Made by a program: the position numbers and the translations under genes
Assembly (NCBI GenBank): GCA_016184315.1
Contig: JACPCU010000024.1
Location: 1 to 64,000, forward strand
From: Nitrososphaerota archaeon
Lineage (GTDB): Archaea; Thermoproteota; Nitrososphaeria; Nitrososphaerales; JACQRY01
Direction of reading: 5' to 3'
DNA length: 64,000 nucleotides
In this document: positions 34,395 to 43,741 of the stretch, piece after piece
Numbering within the stretch: the first letter of the stretch is position 1
Layout of the letters: each line of letters begins with the position of its first letter
Notes under the pieces: model-generated
The model's input: only the letters and a program-made list of their open reading frames with translations
Databases searched by the model: none
What the model was told of the DNA's origin: nothing

Positions 34395-35708
34395 ATGTTT
34401 AGAACGCTGGCCTCAGGAATCATCATAGTCACATTTCTGTTATTACCCCAAGTCTTCGGAGAACCAGCAGACTGGAGTAGAGAGCAGGGAACAAGGGTTG
34501 ACGGCGCGGTTCCATTCGTGATGAAACTGTCTGATGGAAGATTTCGGCTCTACTACTGCGGTGCAGGCATGATGAGCGCAACCTCAAGCGACGGCGTGGT
34601 ATTCGTGACTGATAGTGGTGTAAGAGTGAATGGGGGATGTGATCCATCCGTAGTTAGGCTTAGTGACGGATCATACAGAATGTACTACAAAGTGGTGAAT
34701 CGGCCGGGCGGACCCGGTCAAGGACAGCACGACGTCTACAGCGCAATTTCGAAAGATGCTCTTAGCTTCGTGCCTGAAGGATTACGGATCAACGCAACAT
34801 TAAGCGGGGACAACGGGTGGGCCTCAGTGCCTGAGGCGATAAAGCTGCCTGACGGCAGAGTCAGAATATACTATGTCACAGCCAACCCTCATGGGACGAC
34901 CAGCGCCATCTCAACCGACGGCCTACAATTCATCAAAGAACCCGGTCTGCGTATAACGAATGTAGACGGACCGAACTCACTAGTGGATCCTGCGGTCCTG
35001 ATTCTGCCGACAGGAATGTTCCTCATGATCGTCTCAGCGTTCAATCCGCAGATGACGCCAAATATCCCTCAAGGGATCTACGTTGCTAGATCCGAAGATG
35101 GATTGAACTTCAAACTAGACTTCGAAAGGAAGATAGCGCCAGACTCAGGCCTAGGTGAAAACGAACTCTTCGATCCCACCATTATAAGGCTCGACGATGG
35201 ATCATACAGAATCTACTTTGGCGCAGCGGACACCCAGGGTCTAACGGTCACCCGAAGCGCCCGCTGGACACCGGTAAAACCTGTGACCACTCAGAAATTC
35301 ACCGTCTCAGTCGACAACAACGAGTTCACAGTCACCGTGGCTTCAAACTCAACCATCTCGAACATGCGGTTCTCAGTAAAAGAGAAGAGATTAACCTTTG
35401 CAGCAACAGGAGAAGAAGGATTCTACGGCACCGTGGACATAACTATCCCCAACAGACTACTCAACGGAACAATAACGACCCTCATCAACCAGCAAGCAGC
35501 AGCATCCACCTCCAACACAAACCAGACCCATGCCAAAATCCATCTCAACTACACACAAGGAAACCACACAATCACCGTCACAGGGACAAACGTGGTTCCC
35601 GAATTTCCCAGCTACATGATTCTACTGCTAACCCTAACTACGCCACTTCTGATAATAGCCGCCTCCAAGGGGAAGACCAAGCCATCAGCTAGCCGCGTAA
35701 ATCGATAA
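34395..35708 (+). CDS. Secreted beta-propeller-like protein with archaeal C-terminal anchor
   Basis: The 437-residue protein has a signal peptide (about residues 1-22, ending LPQVFG). Five repeats of the form LSDG(R/S)(F/Y)R(L/M/I)YY follow over residues 45-290 (KLSDGRFRLYYCG, RLSDGSYRMYYK, KLPDGRVRIYYV, RLDDGSYRIYFG), as in GH43-like or Asp-box propellers. An Ig-like strand-rich part then leads to a C-terminal VPEFPSYMILLLTL membrane helix with basic tail, a common archaeal surface-anchor signal. Whether it is a glycoside hydrolase or only a binding propeller is not visible. Confidence 0.72.
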   Translation: MFRTLASGIIIVTFLLLPQVFGEPADWSREQGTRVDGAVPFVMKLSDGRFRLYYCGAGMMSATSSDGVVFVTDSGVRVNGGCDPSVVRLSDGSYRMYYKVVNRPGGPGQGQHDVYSAISKDALSFVPEGLRINATLSGDNGWASVPEAIKLPDGRVRIYYVTANPHGTTSAISTDGLQFIKEPGLRITNVDGPNSLVDPAVLILPTGMFLMIVSAFNPQMTPNIPQGIYVARSEDGLNFKLDFERKIAPDSGLGENELFDPTIIRLDDGSYRIYFGAADTQGLTVTRSARWTPVKPVTTQKFTVSVDNNEFTVTVASNSTISNMRFSVKEKRLTFAATGEEGFYGTVDITIPNRLLNGTITTLINQQAAASTSNTNQTHAKIHLNYTQGNHTITVTGTNVVPEFPSYMILLLTLTTPLLIIAASKGKTKPSASRVNR

Positions 35709-35803
35709 ACCCATCAATGCTCGTTATTATCGTCAAAATGGCAACTCCAACTCTATTTTCGTGTCTCTATTTCGACACTATGCCCAACTAAACGGCAAAC
35801 TGC

Positions 35804-35810
35804 TTTTAAA
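35804..35810 (+). promoter_or_regulatory. TATA box of the asparagine-synthetase gene
   Basis: TTTTAAA lies 23-29 bases before the ATG at 35833, which places the transcript start at or next to the start codon (leaderless) and supports that start over GTG at 35761. Confidence 0.55.
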
Positions 35811-35832
35811 CAAAGAACAAACGCTGACACCT

Positions 35833-36819
35833 ATGCCCATAAGCAAAGAACCAGCTACTAGAACATTGGCAATACGCATTCCCAGACCCCTGGAGCAACT
35901 GTCCAAAGACGAATTAGAGAGAAAACAGCACATAGGCAAGGTCACCACTCGAACCCTAAGAACCCTTACTGAGAAATTCGCGAGCAGAGGATTCGAATGG
36001 ACTCTCCCAGTGATATTCGCTAAATCCACAGATCCCTTGTGGCCCGACCCAGGCGCATCCATAGAAACACGAATTGAGACAGAGATCTACGGCGAGACCG
36101 TGAGAACAACCCTGAGTATGATCATACACAAGATAGTCGCATGCTCCCTCCTGCACCCCAAATTCTTCACCCTCTCACCCAATGTCCGAATAGAGAAACG
36201 GGAAAGAAGAGCCACAGGCTGGCACGCCTACGAGTTCACCCAACTGGACTTCGAAGCAAGAAACACAGAGTCAAAAGACATCAGAAGAATAGTAGAAGAC
36301 ATTCTACGCGGATTATTAGAAGACTTGAAGAAGAATAGTAGAGAAGAACTAACTTACTTCAACAGATACAAGAGCCTAGATGCACCATCTTCTCCGTTCA
36401 AAGTCTACGACAGAGAAGACCTTGAAGCCAAATACGGGAAACAATGGGAAACACAGCTACCATCAGCTATCAAGGAACCAACATGGGTAACGAACATCCC
36501 CCGAGAATTCTACGACTACGAAGACTTCGACACAAGGAAATGGGACAACTACGACCTCTTCCTCCCCCGATACGGGGAAGTCCTTTCAGGAGCAAGAAGA
36601 GAATACGAGCATGGCAAGATCACCGCCAAAATGGAGAGGGACGGCGTGAAGAAAGAGAACTACGAGCTCCTCTTGACCCTAGCCAAAGAAGGTAGAGTAA
36701 AGCCTTCAGCAGGAGCAGGCATAGGAGTAGAAAGACTGGTAAGCTGGATAGTGGGTGCAGAGCACATAGGTGAAGTGCAGCTCTTCCCCAAGATACCTGG
36801 AGTAGTCTACGAGCTCTAA
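35833..36819 (+). CDS. Archaeal AsnRS-like asparagine synthetase (class II aaRS paralogue)
   Basis: The 328-residue protein is a class II aminoacyl-tRNA-synthetase catalytic core without an anticodon-binding domain, as in archaeal asparagine synthetase A related to AsnRS. Motif 1 to 3 elements can be followed: helix with FxxRGFEWTLPVI, motif-2-like region with NVRIEKRERR and THxYEF(TQLDFE), and motif 3 GAGIGVERLVSWI. It makes asparagine from aspartate, ATP and ammonia or amide donors. The ATG at 35833 is used because a TATA box sits about 25 bases before it. Confidence 0.85.
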   Translation: MPISKEPATRTLAIRIPRPLEQLSKDELERKQHIGKVTTRTLRTLTEKFASRGFEWTLPVIFAKSTDPLWPDPGASIETRIETEIYGETVRTTLSMIIHKIVACSLLHPKFFTLSPNVRIEKRERRATGWHAYEFTQLDFEARNTESKDIRRIVEDILRGLLEDLKKNSREELTYFNRYKSLDAPSSPFKVYDREDLEAKYGKQWETQLPSAIKEPTWVTNIPREFYDYEDFDTRKWDNYDLFLPRYGEVLSGARREYEHGKITAKMERDGVKKENYELLLTLAKEGRVKPSAGAGIGVERLVSWIVGAEHIGEVQLFPKIPGVVYEL

Positions 36820-36844
36820 CAGAGAGAAACTAAAAGAAAAGGAA

Positions 36845-36864
36845 GGGGCCGGGAGCTAAGCCCC
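36845..36864. terminator. Hairpin between convergent genes
   Basis: GGGGC (36845-36849) and GCCCC (36860-36864) form a short stem in the 57-base gap between the asparagine-synthetase gene (+) and the rhodanese gene (-). Confidence 0.35.
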
Positions 36865-36876
36865 GATTTACGCTGA

Positions 36877-37725
36877 TTATTTCTCTATCGGGTTCCTGAC
36901 CATGTTGCCCCATTCAGTCCATGAGCCGTCGTAGTTCTTCACATTCGGGTAGCCCAATAGGTATTTCAGCACGAACCAGCTGTGAGCGGAGCGCTCCCCT
37001 ATGCGGCAATACGTGATCACAGACTTGTCTGAAGTCACTTTCTTAGGCTCGTAGAGGCCTCTGATATCCTGAGCTGACTTGAATGTGCCATCTTCCTTGA
37101 CTGCTTGGGCCCAAGGCTGGTTTACTGCTCCGGGTATGTGACCGCCTCTCTGTGCGTGTTCATTCGGGTATTCCGCTGGAGCCAAGACTTCGCCTTTGAA
37201 CTCTGCTGGTGACCTTACGTCCACAAGGACGATGCCTGCTTTACCTAGAGCATCTTTGACCTGTGGGAAGAACGCCCTAATGCTTTCGTCTGGATCCCTA
37301 GCAGAGTAGTTTGACGGAGAATAAGTGGGCACATTGGCGGTGAACCTGCGTCCCTCGTCGATCCACTTCTTTCTTCCACCGTTCAGAAGCCTGACACCGT
37401 TGAAACCATAGTATTTGAAGACCCAGAAAGCATATGTTGCGAACCAGTTGTTGAAGTCGCCGTAGAGCACAACGGCAGTGTCCTCTTTGACTCCCAGCCT
37501 GCTCAGCAGTGATCCGAAGCCCTGTTTGTCGATGATGTCCCGTGTGACAGGGTTGTTCACGTCCTTCCTCCAGTCTATTAGAGATGCGCCTTCGATGTGG
37601 CCCTGGTCATATGCAGTAGTTGGATCCCAGTCGACTTCAAGTACCCTTATGTTGGGTTTGCCTGTGTTGTCTGCTACCCATTGGTTTGATACAAGAACCT
37701 CTGGATGAACGTATTCTTGCGACAT
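36877..37725 (-). CDS. Thiosulfate/3-mercaptopyruvate sulfurtransferase (tandem rhodanese)
   Basis: The 282-residue protein has two rhodanese domains. The first, with DFNNWFATYAFW, lacks a catalytic Cys at the loop. The second carries Cys240 in YCRIGERSAHSW, the catalytic loop of thiosulfate sulfurtransferases (CRxGxRxxxxW). The linker LLNGGRKKWIDEGR is typical of the TST/MST group. Sulfur is transferred from thiosulfate or mercaptopyruvate to a thiophilic acceptor. A TAAGGTG site eight bases before the ATG and an AT-rich TTAAATAAAT box upstream mark its own promoter. Confidence 0.9.
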   Translation of the reverse strand: MSQEYVHPEVLVSNQWVADNTGKPNIRVLEVDWDPTTAYDQGHIEGASLIDWRKDVNNPVTRDIIDKQGFGSLLSRLGVKEDTAVVLYGDFNNWFATYAFWVFKYYGFNGVRLLNGGRKKWIDEGRRFTANVPTYSPSNYSARDPDESIRAFFPQVKDALGKAGIVLVDVRSPAEFKGEVLAPAEYPNEHAQRGGHIPGAVNQPWAQAVKEDGTFKSAQDIRGLYEPKKVTSDKSVITYCRIGERSAHSWFVLKYLLGYPNVKNYDGSWTEWGNMVRNPIEK

Positions 37726-37832
37726 GTTTACACCTTAGGAAATAAGGGGTTTTACTATTTATTTAACTATAACTGCGTTATATTTTAGTATTGTTGATTA
37801 TCTGCATGATGGGAGCTGAGGCTTTGAGAACC

Positions 37833-37839
37833 CTTATAG
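37833..37839 (+). promoter_or_regulatory. TATA-like box for the enolase-superfamily gene
   Basis: CTTATAG is centred about 32 bases before the ATG at 37868, so the message has a very short leader or none. Confidence 0.45.
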
Positions 37840-37867
37840 TCAACACTGAAAATCATAGCAAACGTGA

Positions 37868-38989
37868 ATGACCCTCAGGATAAAGAAGGTTGAAGCCTAT
37901 CCGCTGAACATAGGTTACAAACCCGGTTTCGAGTTCACGGTTTCATACGGCACCATAAGCCAAGTCAGCAACATCGTTGTCAAAATCACAACAGAGGAAG
38001 ACATACAGGGCTTGGGCGAAGCGACACCCCTACCCGTCTTCAACGGGGAAACCCAAGAAGCAGTCATGGCAGTCATGAAGATCTTTGCGCCATTGATCAT
38101 AGGTGAAGAAGCATCCAACATATCTAAGATACATGAGAAGATGGACACCATTGTAGGCAACGTTTGTGCAAAAGGCGCGGTAGACATAGCTCTATACGAC
38201 ATTCTGGGCAAGGCTACCAAACTCCCAGTCTACAAGCTTCTGGGCGGAGCCTTCGCCTTCGATGCGCCTATGCATTACACTATCAGCATAAAGAGCCCGG
38301 AAGAAATGGCTGAGGAATCCGTCAGAAGGGTTGACGAGGGATTCAGAACCCTTGAGATCAAGGTGGGGAAGGTCAAGGGCAGGGCTTCCGTCGACGACGA
38401 TGTGGCAAGAGTCAGAGCTGTGCGTGACGCTGTGGGACAGGGCGTTATTTTGATTGTTGACTCCAACATAGGGTGGACTGTGAGGGAAGCCATCGCCGCC
38501 ATCAGGCGGATCGAAGGACTGGATGTTCTGGTTGAACAGCCGGTGCGCACCATGGAAGGCCTCAGGGAAGTGAAGAGCAAGGTATCTGCACCCATAATAG
38601 CTGATGAAAGCTGCCAGAGCGTAGACGACGCAGCCAAGATCATCAGAACCGAGGCGGCAGACATCATCAGTATGAAGATCACGAAGGTGGGAGGCTTCTA
38701 CAGAGCAGTCAAGATCCTATCCATGTGTGAAGCCTTTGGCCTAGGATACCGATATGATAACCAAATACAGACAAGACTTGCGGGCACCGCTGCTCTGCAC
38801 TTGAACATGGCGTTTTCACGCGGAATCCCATCAGGAGGCACCCAGTTCCTAAGACATTCCCAAGACTTCGTGGCTCAAGGAGGACTGAAAATAGAGAAAG
38901 GCGTGTCACGCCTCGACAACCCTGACAGCCCCGGCTTAGGAGTAACAGCCAAGGAAGAACTACTCGGCCCGCCCGCAGTGTACACCTAG
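37868..38989 (+). CDS. Enolase-superfamily dipeptide epimerase / muconate-cycloisomerase-like
   Basis: The 373-residue protein shows MLE-subgroup features. There is an N-terminal capping domain with the 20s loop, then a KVG-containing strand (LEIKVGK, the Lys acid/base), Mg2+ ligands Asp (IVDSNIG), Glu (VEQPV) and Asp (IADES), and the second catalytic Lys in MKITKVGG. The pattern EQP...ADES...KITKVGG is that of L-Ala-D/L-Glu epimerases and related N-acyl amino-acid racemases or cycloisomerases. Which dipeptide or lactone it works on is unknown. It is the first gene of the catabolic stretch and is followed convergently by the USP gene. Confidence 0.85.
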   Translation: MTLRIKKVEAYPLNIGYKPGFEFTVSYGTISQVSNIVVKITTEEDIQGLGEATPLPVFNGETQEAVMAVMKIFAPLIIGEEASNISKIHEKMDTIVGNVCAKGAVDIALYDILGKATKLPVYKLLGGAFAFDAPMHYTISIKSPEEMAEESVRRVDEGFRTLEIKVGKVKGRASVDDDVARVRAVRDAVGQGVILIVDSNIGWTVREAIAAIRRIEGLDVLVEQPVRTMEGLREVKSKVSAPIIADESCQSVDDAAKIIRTEAADIISMKITKVGGFYRAVKILSMCEAFGLGYRYDNQIQTRLAGTAALHLNMAFSRGIPSGGTQFLRHSQDFVAQGGLKIEKGVSRLDNPDSPGLGVTAKEELLGPPAVYT

Positions 38990-38991
38990 TT

Positions 38992-39918
38992 TCACGTCGG
39001 TTCCTTTGTGAGCTTCCTCTTAGGAAAAGCCACTATGACTACGCAAGGAGTTCGCTTAACTACCTCGTATTCATCTCTGGTGAGAAGCTTGTGGAAACCC
39101 GAAGGCTTATCGCTCCAAAGAATCATCGCGTCAGCCCCTATTTCCTGGGCGTATCCCTTCAAGTCTTCGCCAACTTCCCTGACAGGGAGAATCTTCGGGA
39201 TGAAGAGGCGTCCTAGGCTCTTGATGCTGTCAGCGACCTCGTTGGAGAATCTTTGCTCCAATTCGCCCAAGCTCTTCGAGAAGTCGACGGCGTCCAGAGG
39301 CGTGGTGAGAGGCAGTGTCACCACTCTTGCAACCACCAGCTCGGTGTTTGGCGCCGAGGCGGTGCTAGTCAAGGCTGCTGCAACTATGTAGGGGCTGGCA
39401 TCGTGCTTATCCCTCATTATGGGAATCAGTATCTTGCTGGGAGCCAGAGGTATGGTGACACCGGGATGCGGGGACTCGACCAGTAGAACCGTGCGCTTAG
39501 AGTCTCTTACTACCCGATCTGAGATTCTGCCGAAGAGCTCTCTGAAAAAGGATTCTCGGTGGGCCGCCATGATGATGGCTTGACAATCAAGCCGCTCAGA
39601 TGCGGAGACGATTTCTTTTGCAATATCTGATACACTGGGCTCCTTTCTGCCCGTGTCGATCTCAGTTACAGTGTATTTGACTTTGAGAGCGGATGCGAAG
39701 GCTTCAATCCTGTTGAGGAAAGTCTTGACTTTGTCTTGGTCTTCGTTCACCGATTTCACGTGAATCATGTAGATTTGGGACCCTGAGTACTCAGCAAGGA
39801 AGAAAGCTATGTAGACAGCGTTCCATTCCCGTGATTCAAAGGCAAGTGGCATTAGAATAGGTGAGTCATCCCAGCTCCACTCAATCTTCGAAGCTTCACT
39901 GGGCTTGCGTGCAGTCAA
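38992..39918 (-). CDS. Universal stress protein, two-domain
   Basis: The 308-residue protein consists of two USP domains: the first about residues 15-150 (QAIIMAAHRES near its end, before the G-x2-G-type loop region), the second 160-300 (KILIPIMRDKHDASPY). The ATP-binding GxxGxxG[ST] motif is not clear in either, so nucleotide binding is uncertain. Its start ATG overlaps the stop of the permease gene (ATGA at 39915-39918), as in archaeal APC-transporter/USP pairs, where the USP domain regulates transport. Confidence 0.85.
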   Translation of the reverse strand: MTARKPSEASKIEWSWDDSPILMPLAFESREWNAVYIAFFLAEYSGSQIYMIHVKSVNEDQDKVKTFLNRIEAFASALKVKYTVTEIDTGRKEPSVSDIAKEIVSASERLDCQAIIMAAHRESFFRELFGRISDRVVRDSKRTVLLVESPHPGVTIPLAPSKILIPIMRDKHDASPYIVAAALTSTASAPNTELVVARVVTLPLTTPLDAVDFSKSLGELEQRFSNEVADSIKSLGRLFIPKILPVREVGEDLKGYAQEIGADAMILWSDKPSGFHKLLTRDEYEVVKRTPCVVIVAFPKRKLTKEPT

Positions 39919-41399
39919 CTTGTCGCCCCTCCGCTGGGCGCCTTCTGCTCCGAGGATGCTGACATTCTTCCTCTTCTTCTAATAATAAGGTAGGCTATGA
40001 ATCCTACTGCAAACCAAATGCCTCCCAGCAGCCTTCCTAGTTCATGGGTTCCCACAACCAACAGCCACACGGCTAGGCATGAGATGAAGCCCACCACGCC
40101 TATTAGGGGTATTTCATAGGTCTTGCCTCCTCTGGATACCTTGAGGTTCACAGGGCTCTTCCAAGCCCTAGGAGTATGGTCTTTGAACCTTAGGACTATG
40201 AGAGACAAGTTGACGTACATGTAGGCGATCAGTGCACCGAAATTGTAGAGTGAAGCGATTAGGCCGAGCAGATCTACTCCGGGAAGGGAAAGGTTCGCCA
40301 AGATGAGTGCCACGGCGACAAGGGAGAAGATGACGATGGTGACATACGGCGTGCGATACTTTGGATGAAGTTTTGCGAAGAAACTTGGGAAGAGTTTCAG
40401 CCTACCCATAGAGAAAGTGACTCTGGACACGCCGATAACTCCTGTGTTCGTTGAAACATAGCACATTATGAACCCCATAAAAGCAATCCACACACTCAGC
40501 ATGGAGCCCAAGACCGGGATCTGCGCCACAATAGGCACTAAGGGTGCCTGTGAATGGCCGCCCAGCACATCTGGAGATAGAAGCGTCACAGAAAGAAGCG
40601 ATGATGCAACAGTCATGACGACTACGGTCACGATGGCCCATTTGGTAGCCTTTGGTATGATCGTCTGTGGATACTTGGTCTCCTCAGCTGCCTGTGAAAT
40701 CGATTCTATGCCTATGTAGGACACTATTGCCAAAGAAGTTGCATAGGCAAAGCTCGGCCATGTGGGGTTGACACCGATCTTCAGCACCTGCGGAACCCAA
40801 GCTGAGAGACCCCCGCTCATGATTACGAAAGATAGGCCGACAACAAGCACAGAGCCGATAGTCAGTATGTCGACGAACACGACGAGCTGATTGAATCCCG
40901 AAGACCATCTTATGCCCAGCACATTCAACACGATCAGAAAGAGGATTATGACAGCAGCTGTAATCCCATAGTAGGGCGAGGCCAACAGGAAACCTTGGCC
41001 TGTGAAGATCTGAACAAGGAAACCCAAATAGCCTATAGACGCCAACGAGAAAAGAGCGATGTCTATCGTGTAGTCCAACATGAGACCCCATCCTGCGAGG
41101 AAGCCGTGAGCCGGCCCGAAGGCTTTTAGAGAGTAGAACTGGGCTCCGCCTGCCACAGGGTAGGTTGATGCCAGCTCAGCGTAGCTGAGGCCCGTAGCTA
41201 CGTATGTGATTGCTGCTAGAGCGAAGGCGAGTGGAGAAGCATGTCCAGCATACAGAGCTATGAGACCCAAGGCGATATAGATGTCTGCGCCGACATCGGC
41301 GTAGCCCATCGAGAAGGAGCCCCATGGCCCTACTACCCTCTTTAACTGTGACCCCTCGCCGGGGACGCTACGGGTAGTGTCCGGATTCTGCTTTGGCAA
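39915..41399 (-). CDS. APC-superfamily amino-acid permease
   Basis: The 494-residue protein has about 12 membrane helices. The APC signature appears at the N-terminus: GSFSMGYADVGADIYIALGL for the first helix with the unwound G(A/S)G-like region, and ATGLSYAELASTYPVAGGAQFYSL for helix 3. The substrate may be an amino acid, amine or, by neighbours, a purine/pyrimidine derivative. The start is TTG at 41399 after GGTCTGAGAG. The 64-bp element described at 41516 lies about 115 bases upstream, and CATTAAAAAC in between is a likely TATA region. Operon with the USP gene. Confidence 0.88.
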   Translation of the reverse strand: MPKQNPDTTRSVPGEGSQLKRVVGPWGSFSMGYADVGADIYIALGLIALYAGHASPLAFALAAITYVATGLSYAELASTYPVAGGAQFYSLKAFGPAHGFLAGWGLMLDYTIDIALFSLASIGYLGFLVQIFTGQGFLLASPYYGITAAVIILFLIVLNVLGIRWSSGFNQLVVFVDILTIGSVLVVGLSFVIMSGGLSAWVPQVLKIGVNPTWPSFAYATSLAIVSYIGIESISQAAEETKYPQTIIPKATKWAIVTVVVMTVASSLLSVTLLSPDVLGGHSQAPLVPIVAQIPVLGSMLSVWIAFMGFIMCYVSTNTGVIGVSRVTFSMGRLKLFPSFFAKLHPKYRTPYVTIVIFSLVAVALILANLSLPGVDLLGLIASLYNFGALIAYMYVNLSLIVLRFKDHTPRAWKSPVNLKVSRGGKTYEIPLIGVVGFISCLAVWLLVVGTHELGRLLGGIWFAVGFIAYLIIRRRGRMSASSEQKAPSGGATS

Positions 41400-41515
41400 C
41401 TCTCAGACCTTTAGGCAACGCTGAACGGCGTGAGTTAATCGACCCGTTTTTAATGATTCCTACTGATTGACCGTATGACCAAAGCAAATACAGTCAGCTG
41501 ATCATGGAAGATTTA

Positions 41516-41579
41516 GTGCTGTAAAGTTGGCGTGAGATAGCGTTCGGAATAAAAGTATGACCCGAAAACTTGACAGAAC
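41516..41579. repeat. Conserved non-coding element, copy A
   Basis: A 64-base stretch begins GTGCTGTAAAGTTGGCGTG and ends CCCGAAAACTTGACAGAAC. It matches 57219-57286 at about 55 of 64 positions with one 4-base indel. It lies in the intergenic region upstream of the APC permease/USP operon. Confidence 0.75.
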
Positions 41580-41721
41580 TCGGTTTTGAGCATAAGGTGG
41601 GAGACCGCAGAAATTCTGGCGGGGTCTGACGCTGTCTTAACAACATTAGTTTCTGGCTTAGACGTACCTCTGCCTCTGAGCATAGCCACTGGCCTAAGGC
41701 AAAACTTTCTTTGAATTGATT

Positions 41722-43101
41722 TTATTTGGAGACATGTTGCTTAGGCGTTGTCAACCTGCCTGAGCCTGGCTTACCAACTACTTCTCCGTCTTCCATTACA
41801 ATGTTGCCTCTAACTATGGTGAACACTGGTTGACCTTCCACTTCTCTTCCTTCGTAGGGTGTCCATCCGCACTTGGTGTAGACCTTATCATTAGTGATCT
41901 TCTTTCTTTTGTGCAGGTCGATTACTGTGAAGTCTGCATCTGAGCCAATCCGGATCGAACCTTTCTGAGGGTATAGGCCTATCATCTTTGCAGGAGCTTC
42001 CGAGCATACAGTCATCAATCTTTCCAGGCTTATCTTTCCTTTTTTGACCTCTGTTAGCATGATGGATAGGTAGTGTTCCAGCTGAGGGCAGCCGAAGGGT
42101 GCTATCCAAGGGTCCTTCAACGCGGTGTTGACTTCCTCGACGGTGTGAGGCGCGTGATCCGTAGCCAGCACGTCTATGGTTCCGTCGTTTAAGGCGTCCC
42201 AGACTGCTTGAACCCGTTCTTGTCCTATGAGGCCGGCGGGAAGTGCCTTGGGTCCCAGCCGGTCCAGTTCTTCGCGGGTTATTATGAAGTATTTCGGGTC
42301 TACTTGGGCGGAAACGTTTACTCCGTCCTGCTTCGCCCTTCTGATGGCGCGTATGCCTTCAAGAGAGTGTGTATGAAGCAGGTGCATCTTCACCGCTGTT
42401 TGCTTAGCCATCAGCAGCAGGGTTGTTATGGCTGTGCTGTACACTAGATCATTCACATAGACTTGACCGAAGGTTATCCAGTCTTTCTTTCCCTGCGCCC
42501 ATGCTTGTCTCGACAATTCGTCAAACACTTCCATGTTGCATGGATGAATCAGACATGGCAGTCCAGTCTTAGCCACCGCCTGCAGAGTGGCCAGCATCTT
42601 CCCGTGGTCATCGATGCATATCCTAGGGTCGTGTGGATACTCGCCTTTTACCATAAAGATCTTGTAGCCCAAGGCACCAGCCTCAGCTATAGCCGGGATC
42701 TCGTCGAGTGTAGGGAAGACGAAGTGGCCGAAGTCAACCACGGCCTTCGCCTGAGCAAGCTTCTTCTTCTCCTCCAATGTTCTAGCGCTATTGGTGGGAG
42801 GTTCACAGTTGGGCATGTCTACTGCAAGTGTTACTCCTCCTGCAGCAGCTGCTTTCGTCCCTGTTAGAAAATCCTCTTTGTGAGTGTAGCCAGGTTCTCG
42901 GAAATGAGAGTGGGTATCTACAAGCCCTGGAACAACTATCTTGCCCGAGGCATCTATAGTCTTATCCGCTTTCGGAAGACTAGGCTCCTTAGCCACCAAA
43001 ACCACTTTTTCTTCGTTTACAGCTATTCCCGCTTCTAAGAGTCCGTCTGGAAGGAGGACTCGACCATTTCTTATTACAAGGTCTACGGTCATAGTCGGCA
43101 A
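41722..43101 (-). CDS. Cyclic amidohydrolase (dihydroorotase/dihydropyrimidinase/allantoinase family)
   Basis: The 459-residue protein has the metal-dependent amidohydrolase layout: HSHFREPGY after beta-strand 1, GYKIFMVKG, which holds the candidate carboxylated Lys, His in LIHPCN and HTHS, and Asp in ATDHAPHT. The ending R(E)VEGQPVFTIVRGNIVMEDGE is typical of this family. It probably opens a cyclic ureide or imide ring. The product reads with the start at 43101 (MPTMTVDL); the second Met (MTVDLVIRNG) is equally likely. A paralogue lies at 55730. RidA (43167) is encoded next on the same strand. Confidence 0.88.
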   Translation of the reverse strand: MPTMTVDLVIRNGRVLLPDGLLEAGIAVNEEKVVLVAKEPSLPKADKTIDASGKIVVPGLVDTHSHFREPGYTHKEDFLTGTKAAAAGGVTLAVDMPNCEPPTNSARTLEEKKKLAQAKAVVDFGHFVFPTLDEIPAIAEAGALGYKIFMVKGEYPHDPRICIDDHGKMLATLQAVAKTGLPCLIHPCNMEVFDELSRQAWAQGKKDWITFGQVYVNDLVYSTAITTLLLMAKQTAVKMHLLHTHSLEGIRAIRRAKQDGVNVSAQVDPKYFIITREELDRLGPKALPAGLIGQERVQAVWDALNDGTIDVLATDHAPHTVEEVNTALKDPWIAPFGCPQLEHYLSIMLTEVKKGKISLERLMTVCSEAPAKMIGLYPQKGSIRIGSDADFTVIDLHKRKKITNDKVYTKCGWTPYEGREVEGQPVFTIVRGNIVMEDGEVVGKPGSGRLTTPKQHVSK

Positions 43102-43166
43102 AGGAAGGTGAAAGCGGTATTATATAGGATACGCCAAATATTCATGCGCTGAAACAGGCTTGTTCA

Positions 43167-43592
43167 CTATTTTTCAAGTACGGCGAAGGCCTGTACTTCA
43201 ACCATTGATTCTGGAGAGGCGAAGCGTTTTACTTCTACAAGTGTGCTAGTAGGATAAGGCTTCTTGAAGAATTTTCTTCTCACTCCTGATGCTCCCTCAG
43301 AGTAGAACTTCTCTATGCTGGTTGTGAACCAGATGGTGCAGACCACGTTCTTTATTGAGCCTCTTGCGCTTTCTACTACTTTCTTGAGGTTGCTGAGGGC
43401 GAGCTCGGTCTGTTTGACTATGTTGCCCTCGTACAGAATATTTCCCTCTGGCCCTCTAGGTGATTGTCCTGCTATGAAGAGGAGTTTGCCTTCTGCTATG
43501 ATGGCGTGGGACCAAGGTAGGCCCTGCTTGTCGAGGGTCTTGTGTTTACTTGGCTCAAATATTCCTTTAGGCTTAATGAGTTTCTTGACCAT
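43167..43592 (-). CDS. RidA-family protein
   Basis: Taking the ATG at 43592 (VKKLIKPKGIFEPS), the protein has about 141 residues and the RidA fold: LLFIAGQSPRGPEGNI, a strand with VKQTELALSNLKKVVE and the ending STLVEVKRFASPESMVEVQAFAV. The catalytic Arg of RidA is expected at the Lys-Arg of VEVKRFA. Rid proteins hydrolyse enamine/imine or aminoacrylate intermediates, so its place between cyclic amidohydrolase and molybdoenzyme genes fits detoxifying or completing deamination in ring catabolism. Confidence 0.82.
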   Translation of the reverse strand: MVKKLIKPKGIFEPSKHKTLDKQGLPWSHAIIAEGKLLFIAGQSPRGPEGNILYEGNIVKQTELALSNLKKVVESARGSIKNVVCTIWFTTSIEKFYSEGASGVRRKFFKKPYPTSTLVEVKRFASPESMVEVQAFAVLEK

Positions 43593-43741
43593 GAGTGGGA
43601 TGTGAGCAAATCTAAGGATATAAGCCATTTCGGGGAGTGATCCTGTTGCGTTGGTTCGGGATGGTTCTCTAAGACGAGCATGATCTTCTGCTCTATCTTG
43701 AACAAATGCAACAGAACCGCTTGGCGAATCCTTAATATCCC

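Noticed and set aside
35761-35832. Longer N-terminus for the asparagine synthetase from GTG 35761
   Set aside because: A TATA box at 35804 lies inside it and the family begins near the ATG at 35833.
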